Source: Pelomonas saccharophila_A
GTDB taxonomy: Bacteria; Pseudomonadota; Gammaproteobacteria; Burkholderiales; Burkholderiaceae_C
Direction: 5' to 3'
NCBI RefSeq assembly: GCF_031458095.1
Contig: NZ_JAVDXU010000001.1
Coordinates: 558,001 to 622,000, forward strand
DNA: 64,000 nt
Shown here: positions 51,961 through 61,057 of the stretch, piece by piece
Numbering within the stretch: position 1 is the first letter of the stretch
How the letters are laid out: every line of letters begins with the position of its first letter
Notes under the pieces: model-generated
Database searches by the model: none
Told to the model about the DNA's origin: nothing
The model's input: only the letters and a program-made list of their open reading frames with translations
Position numbers and translations under genes: made by a program

Positions 51961-54351
51961 TCAGAAGGCCAGTTCGACCTCGGGCATGGCGGCTTCGTCC
52001 GGCGCCGGTCCTTGCGGCCCGGACCCCACCGGACTGCGATCCATCCAGTAGCGGCGGCGCCGCTCACGCTCACAACTCGACTCGCCGTTCGCGCTCGCCC
52101 ACCGCCAGGCCCCGCACGACGGGCTGGCGACGATCGCGATGCCGGCGGCCTGATAGCGCGCCAGCACCGGCGGCGCCGGATGCCCGAAGCGGCTGCGGTA
52201 GCCGGCCTGCACGACACCCACGGCCGGGGCCACGGCGGCCAGCAGTTCGGCACTCGACGAGGTCTTGCTGCCATGGTGGGGCACCAGCAGCACGTCGGCA
52301 TGGAGATCGGCCTCGCGCTTGACGAGCAACTTCTCCTGCTCGGCCTCGAGGTCGCCGGCCAGCAGCGCGCGCCGGCCAGAAGCCGCGGTGATGCGCAGCA
52401 CGCAGGACAGGTCGTTGGGCCGGAAGCCGCCGCCGTAATGGGCCGGCGTCGGATGCAGCACGTCAAAGCGCACGCCGTCCCAGGTCCAGGCCTGGCCGGC
52501 TTCGCAGCGCTGCGCCGGTGCGCCGGCACTCAGCAAGGGATGCCCCGGCTCCAGCGAACTGCGCAGTTCGGTCACCGACAGCGCCTGCATCAGCACCGCT
52601 GCGCCGCCCACATGGTCGCCATCGCGGTGGCTCAGCATCAGCTGGTCCAGCCGCCTCACGCCCAGGGAGCGCAGCAGCGGCAACAGCACGCGTTCGCCAG
52701 CATCCGAGCCCGGCGCATAGGTCGGTCCGGCATCAAAGACCAGCACATGGCCCTGGGTGCGCACGACGACGGCATTGCCCTGGCCGACGTCGGGCGCCAG
52801 CAATTCGAACTCGCCTGCCGGCGGCCGGGGCACGGCCGGCCACAGCAGCGGCAGCATCATCAGCAGGCCGGCGGCGCGCAAGCCCCAGGGCAACCTCAGG
52901 ACGATCAGCGCGGCCCCCACCAGGGCCAGGGCCTGCAACCACAGCGGCGCCGCCGGCAGCCACCACACCGCCGCCGGCCAGGCCATCAGCAGCTTGAGCC
53001 AGGCCATCAAGGCCTGCATCAGCAGCGCGGCCAGGGCCCACAAGGGCGTGAACAGGCCACCGGCCAGGGCCAGCGGCGTGATGACGAAGCTGATCAGCGG
53101 GATGGCGACCAGATTGGCCAGCAGGCCGACGACGGACAGCTGGGCAAAGCAGATCAGGCTCAGCGGTGCCAGGCCGAGGGTGGCGATGAGCTGGGTGCGC
53201 CACGCCGCCTTCAAGCGGGCACGCCAACCCTCGGCGCGCTCGCCGCCGGCCGCCATCAGCAGGCCCACGGCGCCAAAGGACAGCCAGAAGCCCGCCTGCA
53301 TCAGTGCCCAGGGGTCGACGGCCGTGACGATGACGGCCGCCGCCAGCAGCAGCAGCGGCCAGGGCCAGCGCAGGCCGACACTGCGCAGCCCGGCCACCAC
53401 CGCCAGCATGACGACGGTGCGCTGGGCTGGCACGCCCCAGCCCGAGAACAGCGCATAGGCGCAGGCGACCGCCACGCCCACCCAGCGTGCGGCCGTCGGC
53501 GCCGGGACGCGCAGGCAGAGCCAGCGGCTGCGGCGCCACAGCGGCGCGACGAGGGTGGCGGCCAGCCAGCCGAGCAGCACGACATGGCTGCCGGAGACCG
53601 ACAGCAGATGCGCCACGCCGGTGTCGCGGAACAGATGCCAGTCCTGATGACCGATGGCGTTCTGGTCGCCCAGGCTCAGGGCCGCCAGCACGCCAGCCAT
53701 GCCGGGGTCGGCCACGCGCTCGCGAATGGCGGTGCGCAGGCGCTGGCGGGCCGCGTCCAGCGACCACCAGGGCGCTGCCTGCAGCCTCTGCCCCACCCGC
53801 ACGACGCCGCTGGCGCGCAGGCCCTGCTCGAAAAGCCACAGCTCGACATCGAAGCCGCCCGGATTGGCCAGGCCATGGGCGCGCTTGAGCCGGGCCGTGA
53901 AGCGCCAGCGTTCGCCGGCCGTGATGGGCGGCGTGTCATAGGCGAGCAGCATCAGCCGGCGCGGCACCTCGGGCGGCAGGGCCGCGCCCGTGGGGCCGAC
54001 CGCGTCCACCTCGAACTCGAAGCGCCAGCCGGGCACGCCGCCCTGGCCGGTGACGGCAATGGGCAGGGAATCGACCCGGCCCGTCAGCACCAGATCGCGC
54101 CCTTCCCAGGCCGGGTGCAATTCGGGCTTCATGCGCAGTTCGGCGCGCAGCGCGGCCTGCGTGAAGGCGAGCATGGCGACCGCGCCAGCCAGCGCCAACC
54201 AATGCCGGCGGCGCAGCAGCAGCAACAGCAGCAACAGCAGCAAGCCTAGGGCCAGCAGCGCGTACTCGGCCGGCGTCGGCAGCCGCTCGCAGCGATGCAG
54301 CAGAGCCAGGCCGCCCAGCCAGGCCAGGCCGCTCGCCACCAGCTCGCGCAT
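51961..54351 (-). CDS. comEC: Competence protein ComEC/Rec2
   Basis: A 796-residue inner-membrane channel for uptake of transforming DNA. Order: membrane segments and an OB-like domain at the N-terminus, the competence membrane domain (HLLSVSGSHVVLLGWLAATL near residue 250), then a metallo-beta-lactamase-like C-terminal domain with LSHRDGDHVGGAAVL and VPHHGSKTSSSAELL. Start ATG 54351 (MRELVASGLAWL) chosen; an upstream in-frame ATG is possible. A run of about ten leucines near residue 40 comes from CAG-type repeats. Confidence 0.9.
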   Translation of the reverse strand: MRELVASGLAWLGGLALLHRCERLPTPAEYALLALGLLLLLLLLLLRRRHWLALAGAVAMLAFTQAALRAELRMKPELHPAWEGRDLVLTGRVDSLPIAVTGQGGVPGWRFEFEVDAVGPTGAALPPEVPRRLMLLAYDTPPITAGERWRFTARLKRAHGLANPGGFDVELWLFEQGLRASGVVRVGQRLQAAPWWSLDAARQRLRTAIRERVADPGMAGVLAALSLGDQNAIGHQDWHLFRDTGVAHLLSVSGSHVVLLGWLAATLVAPLWRRSRWLCLRVPAPTAARWVGVAVACAYALFSGWGVPAQRTVVMLAVVAGLRSVGLRWPWPLLLLAAAVIVTAVDPWALMQAGFWLSFGAVGLLMAAGGERAEGWRARLKAAWRTQLIATLGLAPLSLICFAQLSVVGLLANLVAIPLISFVITPLALAGGLFTPLWALAALLMQALMAWLKLLMAWPAAVWWLPAAPLWLQALALVGAALIVLRLPWGLRAAGLLMMLPLLWPAVPRPPAGEFELLAPDVGQGNAVVVRTQGHVLVFDAGPTYAPGSDAGERVLLPLLRSLGVRRLDQLMLSHRDGDHVGGAAVLMQALSVTELRSSLEPGHPLLSAGAPAQRCEAGQAWTWDGVRFDVLHPTPAHYGGGFRPNDLSCVLRITAASGRRALLAGDLEAEQEKLLVKREADLHADVLLVPHHGSKTSSSAELLAAVAPAVGVVQAGYRSRFGHPAPPVLARYQAAGIAIVASPSCGAWRWASANGESSCERERRRRYWMDRSPVGSGPQGPAPDEAAMPEVELAF
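54214..54243. repeat. CAG/CAA trinucleotide repeat inside comEC
   Basis: Ten consecutive CAG or CAA triplets on the plus strand, encoding a leucine run within an N-terminal membrane segment of ComEC. Confidence 0.7.
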
Positions 54352-54452
54352 GCCCCACGGCCGCTGTGCCAATGCCCCTCCCTGTCCCGCGATATGGGGA
54401 CCTGGGGTGTAGCATGCCGCGGTTTTTCGCTTGCGCCACCGCGCTTTCACGC

Positions 54453-54920
54453 ATGAGCTCCTCCGCCATCCAAGCCAAGCTCGCCGAACTCGGCATCACC
54501 CTGCCGCCGCTGGCCATTCCCGCCGCCGCCTACCTGCCGTTCACGCGCACCGGCAACCTGCTGTTCCTGTCCGGCCACATCGCCAAGAAGGACGGCAAAC
54601 CCTGGGTGGGCCAGCTCGGCAAGGACGTCGACACGGCCACCGGCCAGGCCGCCGCCCGTGCCGTGGCCATCGACCTGCTCGGCACGCTGCAAGCCGCCAC
54701 CGGCGACCTTGGCAAGATCGTGCGCATCGTCAAGGTCATGAGCCTGGTCAACAGCACGCCCGACTTCACCGAGCAGCACCTGGTGACCAATGGCTGCTCG
54801 GAGCTGTTCGCCGCGGTGCTCGGCGATGCGGGCAAGCACGCGCGCAGCGCCTTCGGCGTGGCCCAGATCCCGCTGGGCGCCTGCGTCGAGATCGAACTCA
54901 TCGCCGAGATCGCCGATTGA
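54453..54920 (+). CDS. RidA (YjgF/YER057c) family protein
   Basis: A 155-residue small trimeric deaminase-fold protein; RidA members hydrolyse reactive enamines and imines. Visible: the N-terminal AKLAELGITLPPLAIPAAAY, LLFLSGHIAKKDGKPWVGQL and GVAQIPLGACVEIELIAEI. This longer subfamily (about 150 residues) lacks the catalytic arginine of classical RidA at the C-terminus, so the function may differ. Its stop overlaps the dsbB start by one base (TGATG). Confidence 0.85.
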   Translation: MSSSAIQAKLAELGITLPPLAIPAAAYLPFTRTGNLLFLSGHIAKKDGKPWVGQLGKDVDTATGQAAARAVAIDLLGTLQAATGDLGKIVRIVKVMSLVNSTPDFTEQHLVTNGCSELFAAVLGDAGKHARSAFGVAQIPLGACVEIELIAEIAD

Positions 54921-55414
54921 TGTTCTCCGCTCCTTCCAAGCTGCCGGCCCGCGCGCTGGCCGGCATGGCCGTGGCCAGCTTCGGCGCTGTCGGCATCGCC
55001 CTGATCGCCCAGCACCAGTTCGGCGTCAAGCCCTGCCCCTGGTGCGTGCTGCAGCGCGCCATCTTCCTGCTCATCGGCGCCGTCTCCCTGCTGGGCTGGG
55101 TGGTGCAGTCCAAGCGCGCACTGCGCCAGACGGCGCTGGTGGTCGTGCTGGTGCTGTGCGCGGCGGGCCTGACGGCGGCCGTCTTCCAGCATGAAGTGGC
55201 CGCCCAGAGTGCCAGCTGTGCGATGGGCCTGGCGGACAACATCGTCACGGCCCTGGGCCTTGAGGAGTTGTGGCCGTCGGTGTTCATGATCACGGCCAAC
55301 TGTGCTGACGCGGCGGCGTACCGCCTGCTCGGCCTGCCCTACGAGATCTGGAGCGGCCTGCTGTTCGCGGCCCTGGCCGCTGTCGGCCTGGTGGCCCTAA
55401 ACCAGCGCCGGTAG
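54920..55414 (+). CDS. dsbB: Disulfide bond formation protein B
   Basis: A 164-residue inner-membrane oxidase that reoxidises DsbA and passes electrons to quinone. It has four hydrophobic helices, the first periplasmic cysteine pair in KPCPWCVLQR (residues about 37-42) and the second pair in SASCAMGL and TANCADAA (about 30 residues apart). It overlaps the RidA stop by one base, so translation is coupled. Its 3' end overlaps the convergent molybdenum subunit gene by 18 bp. Confidence 0.92.
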   Translation: MFSAPSKLPARALAGMAVASFGAVGIALIAQHQFGVKPCPWCVLQRAIFLLIGAVSLLGWVVQSKRALRQTALVVVLVLCAAGLTAAVFQHEVAAQSASCAMGLADNIVTALGLEELWPSVFMITANCADAAAYRLLGLPYEIWSGLLFAALAAVGLVALNQRR

Positions 55415-57589
55415 CCCACCGAGCAGCTTGTCGAGCGTGATCGGGTAGTCGCGCACCCGCACGCCGGTGGCGTTGTAGACGGCGTTGGCCACAGCTGCGG
55501 CCGCGCCGCAGATGCCCAGCTCGCCGACCCCCTTGGCCTTCATTGGCGAGGAGATCGGGTCGGTCTCATCGAGGAAGACCACGTCCTGGTGCGGGATGTC
55601 GGCATGCACCGGCACCTCGTAGCCGGCCAGGTCGTGGTTGACGAAGAAGCCGCGGCGGTGGTCGACCTTCAGCGCTTCCATCAGGGCCGCCCCCACCCCC
55701 ATGGTCATCGCCCCGATGACCTGGCTGCGCGCCGACGTCGGGTTGAGGATGCGCCCGGCCGCACAGACGGCCAGCATGCGCCTGACCCTCACCTCGGCGG
55801 TCGCCACGTCCACGGCCACTTCGCAGAAGTGCGCGCCAAAGGTGGACTGCTGGTAGCGCTTGTCGAGGTCGCCGTATTCGATGCCGTCCTCGGCCACCAG
55901 GCCGGCGAAAGACTTCAGCGCCACGGACTTGCCGCCCGCGCGCACCTCGCCATCGACGAACTCGGCCTGCGTCATGCCCGCCTTCTGCGCCACCAGCTCA
56001 CGCAGCTTCATGCAGGCCGCATAGACGCCCGCCGTCGAGTTGTTGCCGCCCCATTGCCCGCCCGAACCGCAGGACACCGGGAAGGCCGAATCGCCCAGGC
56101 GCACGACGACCTTGTCCAGGGGAACGCCAAGCGTCTCGGCGGCCGTCTGCGCAATGATGGTGTAGCTGCCGGTACCGATGTCCGTCATGTCGGTCTCGAC
56201 GACGACGCGCTCGCCGTCCAGGCGCACGCGGGCCTTTGACTTCATCAGCAGGTTGTTGCGGAAGGCCGCCGCCACGCCCTGACCCACCAGCCAACGGCCA
56301 TCGCGCACCTGGGCCGGCTCGGACTTGCGCTTGCTCCAGCCGAAGCGCTCGGCACCAATCCTCAGGCACTCGGCCAGATGGCGCTGCGAGAAAGGCCGCT
56401 GCGGCTTCTCGGGGTCGACCTGGGTGTCGTTGCGCAGGCGGAACTCGATGGGGTCCAGGCCGAGCTTCCCGGCCATCTCGTCCATCGCGATCTCCAGCGC
56501 CATCAACCCGGGCGCCTCGCCCGGCGCGCGCATGGCGTTGCCTTCGGGCAGGTCCAGCACGGCCAGGTGCATGGCGGTGTGGCGGTGCTCGCCGGCATAG
56601 AGCAGCCGCGTCTGGGCTGTCGCGGTCTCGGGGCCGCCACCGGGCAGGTTGCCCGACCAGCTCTCGTGCGAGATGGCCTGGATGCGGCCGTCCTTGTCGG
56701 CGCCGATGCGGATGCGCTGGATGGTGGCCGGCCGGTGCGTCGTGTTGTTGAACATCAGCGGCCGGGTCAGCGCGATCTTGACGGGCCGATGGGCCGCCTT
56801 GGCGGCCAGCGCGGCGAGCAGGACATCGGCGCGCAGGAAGAGCTTGCCGCCAAAACCGCCGCCGACGAAGGGCGAGCGCACGCGCACGTCCTGCTTGGCG
56901 ATGCCCAGCGTCTTGGCGAGGTCGCCGACGGCCCAGTCCACCATCTGGTTGGCCGTCCATACCGACAGCTTCTTGCCTTCCCACCAGGCGATGGTGGCAT
57001 GCGGCTCCATCATCGCGTGGCCCTGGTCGGGCGTCGTGTAGGTTGCGTCCAGCTGCACCGGCGCCTTGGCAAAGCCGGCCTCGAAGTCGCCATGCTTGGT
57101 CTCGCCGGGGCCACCAAAGCCGTCGCTCTTGGCCACGGGCGCATGGCGCTTCTCGGCGGCCAGGTCGAAGCGGCCTTTGGCCTCTTCGTAGCGGATGTCG
57201 ATCAGGCCCGCCGCGGCGCGGGCCTGCTCGAAGCTTTCGGCCACGACGACGGCCAGGGCCTGGTGGTAATGCTCGATCTGCGGGCCGCCCAGCAGCTTGG
57301 CGGTGTTCTTGCTGCCCTTGCCGAGCTTGCCGGCGTTCTGGGCCGTGACGATGGCAAGCACGCCAGGCGCCGCGCGGGCTGCGCGCAGGTCCATGGCGGC
57401 GACCCGCCCCTTGGCGATGCCGGCGCCGATGACGAAACCGACGGCCGGTGTCGGCTTCACATCGTGGTGCTCATAGGCATAGGGCGCCGTGCCGGTCGTC
57501 TTCAGCGGACCGTCGATGCGCGGCGTGGCGATGCCGACGACCTTGCCCTGGTCGATGGGGTTGGTGGTGGCAGGCTGGTCAAATCTCAT
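55397..57589 (-). CDS. paoC: Molybdenum-binding subunit of aldehyde oxidoreductase (PaoC-like)
   Basis: A 730-residue xanthine-oxidase-family large subunit holding the molybdenum cofactor. Motifs: VRSPFVGGGFGGKLFLRADV (about residue 240), MRAPGEAPGLMALEIAMDEM, GSGGQWGGNNSTAGVY, and the catalytic glutamate in KGVGELGICGAAAAVANAV near the C-terminus. Length matches PaoC/YagR. It is the last gene of a three-gene operon with 4-bp overlaps; the PaoD maturation factor is not adjacent. Confidence 0.85.
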   Translation of the reverse strand: MRFDQPATTNPIDQGKVVGIATPRIDGPLKTTGTAPYAYEHHDVKPTPAVGFVIGAGIAKGRVAAMDLRAARAAPGVLAIVTAQNAGKLGKGSKNTAKLLGGPQIEHYHQALAVVVAESFEQARAAAGLIDIRYEEAKGRFDLAAEKRHAPVAKSDGFGGPGETKHGDFEAGFAKAPVQLDATYTTPDQGHAMMEPHATIAWWEGKKLSVWTANQMVDWAVGDLAKTLGIAKQDVRVRSPFVGGGFGGKLFLRADVLLAALAAKAAHRPVKIALTRPLMFNNTTHRPATIQRIRIGADKDGRIQAISHESWSGNLPGGGPETATAQTRLLYAGEHRHTAMHLAVLDLPEGNAMRAPGEAPGLMALEIAMDEMAGKLGLDPIEFRLRNDTQVDPEKPQRPFSQRHLAECLRIGAERFGWSKRKSEPAQVRDGRWLVGQGVAAAFRNNLLMKSKARVRLDGERVVVETDMTDIGTGSYTIIAQTAAETLGVPLDKVVVRLGDSAFPVSCGSGGQWGGNNSTAGVYAACMKLRELVAQKAGMTQAEFVDGEVRAGGKSVALKSFAGLVAEDGIEYGDLDKRYQQSTFGAHFCEVAVDVATAEVRVRRMLAVCAAGRILNPTSARSQVIGAMTMGVGAALMEALKVDHRRGFFVNHDLAGYEVPVHADIPHQDVVFLDETDPISSPMKAKGVGELGICGAAAAVANAVYNATGVRVRDYPITLDKLLGGLPALV

Positions 57590-58542
57590 GCGGGTCTCCG
57601 AGCCGGATGCAGTACATCGGTCGCCAGCCTTTCGGCCAGCTTGAGCTTGAAGGCGTTGTCCTGCTGGGGTGCCGCGCCCTTGAAGGCCGCGCCGAAGTAG
57701 CCGTGCACGCCCTCCGCAAGCTGGCCTTCCGCCGCCTCGACGCGCCAGGGCTTGGGAGCCACGCCGCCGAAGGCCAGGCGTGCGCTGCCGTCGCGCTGCA
57801 CGATGGCCGCCAGCGAGACCAGGGCGAAGGCGTAGGAGGCCCGGTCGCGCACCTTGCGGTAGACCTGCTCGCCGCCCACCGGCGGCGGCAGCACGACGGA
57901 GGTGATCAACTCGCCGTGGCCGAGGTCGTGGTCGACATGCGGCGTGTCGCCGGGCAGGCGATGGAAGTCCGCGATGGGAATGCGCCGCTTCCCACCATCG
58001 GGCCTGACCGTCTCGACCTGGGCGTCCAGCACCCGCATAGCGACGGCCATGTCGCTGGGGTGGTTGGCGATGCAGGCGTTGCTGGTGCCGATGATGGCCA
58101 GCGAGCGCGCCACGCCGCCGATGGCGGAGCAACCGCTGCCGGGCTGGCGCTTGTTGCAGGGCTGGGCGGTGTCGTAGAAATAGGGGCAGCGGGTGCGCTG
58201 CAGCAGGTTGCCCGCCGTCGTCGCGCGATTGCGCAGCTGGCCCGAGGCACCAGCCAGCAGCGCGCGGGACAGCACGGGGTAGTCCTTGCGCACGCGGGCA
58301 TCGCTGGCGAGGTCGGCATTGCGCACCAGGGCGCCGACGCGCAGGCCGCCGCCGTCCACGGGCTCGATGCGGTCCAGGCCCAGCGGGTTCACGTCCACGA
58401 GGTGGGTCGGCGCCTCGATCTGCAGCTTCATCAGGTCCAGCAGATTGGTGCCGCCGGCAATGAAGCGGGCATCGGGCCGTTGGGCAACGGCGGCCGCCGC
58501 CTCGGCCGGCGTGCGGGCGCGCTCGAAGCTGAAGGCTTTCAT
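57586..58542 (-). CDS. paoB: FAD-binding subunit of aldehyde oxidoreductase (PaoB-like)
   Basis: A 318-residue FAD subunit. FAD-binding motifs are ARFIAGGTNLLDLMKL (about residue 25) and ATTAGNLLQRTRCPYFYDT. Four cysteines in TRCPYFYDTAQPCNKRQPGS and GCSAIGG match the extra 4Fe-4S cluster insert known from E. coli PaoB. Starts and stops overlap its neighbours by 4 bp on both sides, so subunits are made in a fixed ratio. Confidence 0.88.
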   Translation of the reverse strand: MKAFSFERARTPAEAAAAVAQRPDARFIAGGTNLLDLMKLQIEAPTHLVDVNPLGLDRIEPVDGGGLRVGALVRNADLASDARVRKDYPVLSRALLAGASGQLRNRATTAGNLLQRTRCPYFYDTAQPCNKRQPGSGCSAIGGVARSLAIIGTSNACIANHPSDMAVAMRVLDAQVETVRPDGGKRRIPIADFHRLPGDTPHVDHDLGHGELITSVVLPPPVGGEQVYRKVRDRASYAFALVSLAAIVQRDGSARLAFGGVAPKPWRVEAAEGQLAEGVHGYFGAAFKGAAPQQDNAFKLKLAERLATDVLHPARRPA

Positions 58543-59168
58543 GCGGCACCTCCCGCGACTTCGGTGATCGCCTCGGCGATGTTGGAGTAGGCGCCGCAGC
58601 GGCAGATATTGCCGCTCATGCGCTCGCGCAGCTCCTCGGCGCTCAGCAGCGGCCTGGCGGCCAGGTCGGCCGTCACATGGCTGGGCATGCCGCGCTTGAC
58701 TTCATCCAGCATGCCCACGGCCGAGCAGATCTGACCGGGCGTGCAGTAGCCGCACTGGTAGCCGTCGTGCTTGACGAAGGCGGCCTGCAGCGGATGCAGC
58801 TTCTGCGGCGTGCCCAGGCCCTCGATGGTCACCACCTTGGCGCCCTCGGCCATGACGACCAGCATCAGGCAGCTGTTGATGCGCCGGCCATCCAGCAACA
58901 CCGTGCAGGCGCCGCACTGGCCGTGATCGCAACCCTTCTTGGTGCCGGTCAGATGCAAATGCTCGCGCAGCAGGTCCAGCAGCGTCGTGCGCGTGTCGAC
59001 GTCGACGCTGCGGGTCTGGCCGTTGACCTCCAGCGTGATGCGCCCCGTCGTTCCCATGGACATGCCCGGCTCCCGGTCAGCGGCCTCGACGGTTGCCGCG
59101 GCGGCCGTGCCGGCGCCCGCAATCAACACGTCCCGGCGTGAAAGACAACACCCTTGCAACTCGTCCAT
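58539..59168 (-). CDS. paoA: 2Fe-2S subunit of aldehyde oxidoreductase (PaoA-like), Tat-exported
   Basis: A 209-residue iron-sulfur subunit with two 2Fe-2S sites: plant-type GCDHGQCGACTVLLDG (about residue 79) and the C-terminal QCGYCTPGQICS plus GNICRCGAYSNI. The N-terminus has a twin-arginine signal (SRRDVLIAGAGTAAAA), so the folded heterotrimer is exported to the periplasm, as for PaoABC of E. coli, which oxidises aromatic and aliphatic aldehydes. It is the first gene of the operon. Confidence 0.9.
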   Translation of the reverse strand: MDELQGCCLSRRDVLIAGAGTAAAATVEAADREPGMSMGTTGRITLEVNGQTRSVDVDTRTTLLDLLREHLHLTGTKKGCDHGQCGACTVLLDGRRINSCLMLVVMAEGAKVVTIEGLGTPQKLHPLQAAFVKHDGYQCGYCTPGQICSAVGMLDEVKRGMPSHVTADLAARPLLSAEELRERMSGNICRCGAYSNIAEAITEVAGGAA

Positions 59169-59259
59169 CGCTGTCCCCAAGGCTGGCAACCTAACCAGCC
59201 TAGTGGGCGGCGGGCGAGCCGCGGTGTCGGACAAGACGCCGCGGCACGGCAGGACGAGG

Positions 59260-61020
59260 CTATTCCCCGCGCACAACCCCCTCGCGACGCGGATCGGCGC
59301 CACCGGTCCAGCCTTCCTTGACCCGCAGCAGCACCTGCAGACCGCTGGTCAGGTCGGTCTCGTTGACCTGCTGGCCGCGGGCCCGCAGGTCGGCCAATTG
59401 CTCGACCGTCAGCGCGCCGCGCTCGACGATGAGCTGGCCGGAGTTGAAGTGGCCGAAGTTGGGCAGGTCCACGGCCTGCTGGGCCGGCAGGCCCCAGGCC
59501 AGGGCGCCGGTGATGACCTTGGCGACGTAGTGGATGATGACCGGACCGCCCGGCGAGCCGGCCACCAGGACGAGCCGGCCGTCCTTGTCGAAGACCAGGG
59601 TGGGCGCCATGCTGGAGCGTGGGCGCTTGCCGGCCTCGACGCGGTTGGCCACCGGCTTGCCATCGGCGCCGACCGGGTTCAGCGAGAAATCGGTCAACGT
59701 GTTGTTCAGCATGAAGCCGCCGGCCAGGCCCGTGCCGCCATCGCTCATGACGCGGCTGCCGAAGGCGGACTCGACGCTGGTCGTCATCGCCACGGCGTGG
59801 CCCTCGGCATCGACGACGCTGACCTGGCTGGTGCCGTATTCGAGCTGCTCGGCCTGGGGCGCGAAAGCCAGCTTCAGCGGCCCCGGCTGGCCGGCCGTCG
59901 CCACGCCCATGGCCTTGGGCGCAATCAACGCGCCGCGCTGCTTCAGATAGGCCGGCGCGATGAGGTTTTGCCAGTCGCCGCCCGGCGCGGCAACGAAGGC
60001 CGGGTCGGCAATGAACTGGGCGCGGTCCGCGAAGGCCAGCTTGGCGGACTCGGCATAGGCATGCATCCAGTCGGCCGTGATGCCCTTGGCCGCCACGGCG
60101 GCGGGCTGGGTGTCGAGCAGGCCGAGGATCTGCATCAGCGTCAGATGGCCCGAGGTCGGCGGGCCGAAGCCGCAGATGCGATAACTGCGCCAGTCATTGC
60201 ACAACGGCGGGCGAGCGACGGCCTTGTAGCCCGAAAGATCGGACGCCGCCAGCAGGCCGGGCCGGGCGTGGCCCTTCACGCGGCGCACGATGTCCTCGGC
60301 CACGGCGCCCTCGTAGAAGGCCTTGGCGCCCTGCTTGGCAATGCCGCGCAGCACGGCGGCATAGGCGGGGTTCTTCAGCACGGTGCCGACGGGCTTGGGG
60401 GCGCCGCTGGCGTCGTAGAAATAGGCCCCGGCCTGCAGGTCGTTGCGCAGGACGGTCTCCCCGGAGGCCAGCTCGAACAGGCGCGGACTGATCGCAAAGC
60501 CCTGCTCGGCCAGGCGGATGGCCGGCTCGAACAACTGGGCCCAGGCCAGCCTGCCATGCTGGCGCTGCGCCTCGGCCAGCATGGCCAGCACGCCCGGCAC
60601 GCCGGTGGACAGGCCGCTCTGGATGGCCTCTCGCATCGGCATGGGCTTGCCGTCGGCCTTCAGGAAGAGCTCGGGCGTGGCCGCGGCCGGCGCGGACTCG
60701 CGGCCGTCCAGGGTCTGCACCTGGCGGCCGTCCCAATGCATCAGGAAAGCGCCGCCGGCAATGCCGCTGGACTGCGGCTCGACCAGGCCCAGCACCATCT
60801 GCACGGCGACGGCAGCGTCGACGGCCGAGCCGCCGGCCTTCAGGATCTCGAGGCCGGCGTCCACGGCCAGCGGGTTTGCCGCCGTCACAGCAAAGCGCTT
60901 GGCGGGCGTTGTCAGGCTGCCCTGCTTGGCCGTGCGGGTCGTGGCGGCCTCAGGTTGGTCGAGGGCGTGGGCCGGGGCCAGCAGGCCGGCCAGCAGAAAG
61001 GGCGTCAGGAGGCGGAGCAT
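59260..61020 (-). CDS. ggt: Gamma-glutamyltransferase
   Basis: A 586-residue exported Ntn-hydrolase that removes or transfers the gamma-glutamyl group of glutathione and related peptides. The signal peptide is MLRLLTPFLLAGLLAPAHA. The large-subunit start is typical (AVTAANPLAVDAGLEILKAG), and the autoprocessing nucleophile threonine is in EYGTSQVSVVDAEGHAVAMT, with SMAPTLVFDKDGRLVLVAGS and PGG later. Normal length. It is transcribed on the same strand as the DUF1501 gene, with a 37-bp gap. Confidence 0.92.
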   Translation of the reverse strand: MLRLLTPFLLAGLLAPAHALDQPEAATTRTAKQGSLTTPAKRFAVTAANPLAVDAGLEILKAGGSAVDAAVAVQMVLGLVEPQSSGIAGGAFLMHWDGRQVQTLDGRESAPAAATPELFLKADGKPMPMREAIQSGLSTGVPGVLAMLAEAQRQHGRLAWAQLFEPAIRLAEQGFAISPRLFELASGETVLRNDLQAGAYFYDASGAPKPVGTVLKNPAYAAVLRGIAKQGAKAFYEGAVAEDIVRRVKGHARPGLLAASDLSGYKAVARPPLCNDWRSYRICGFGPPTSGHLTLMQILGLLDTQPAAVAAKGITADWMHAYAESAKLAFADRAQFIADPAFVAAPGGDWQNLIAPAYLKQRGALIAPKAMGVATAGQPGPLKLAFAPQAEQLEYGTSQVSVVDAEGHAVAMTTSVESAFGSRVMSDGGTGLAGGFMLNNTLTDFSLNPVGADGKPVANRVEAGKRPRSSMAPTLVFDKDGRLVLVAGSPGGPVIIHYVAKVITGALAWGLPAQQAVDLPNFGHFNSGQLIVERGALTVEQLADLRARGQQVNETDLTSGLQVLLRVKEGWTGGADPRREGVVRGE

Positions 61021-61057
61021 GGCGGCGATCTTAGGCACGGCCGCCATGCCCCTGGCG

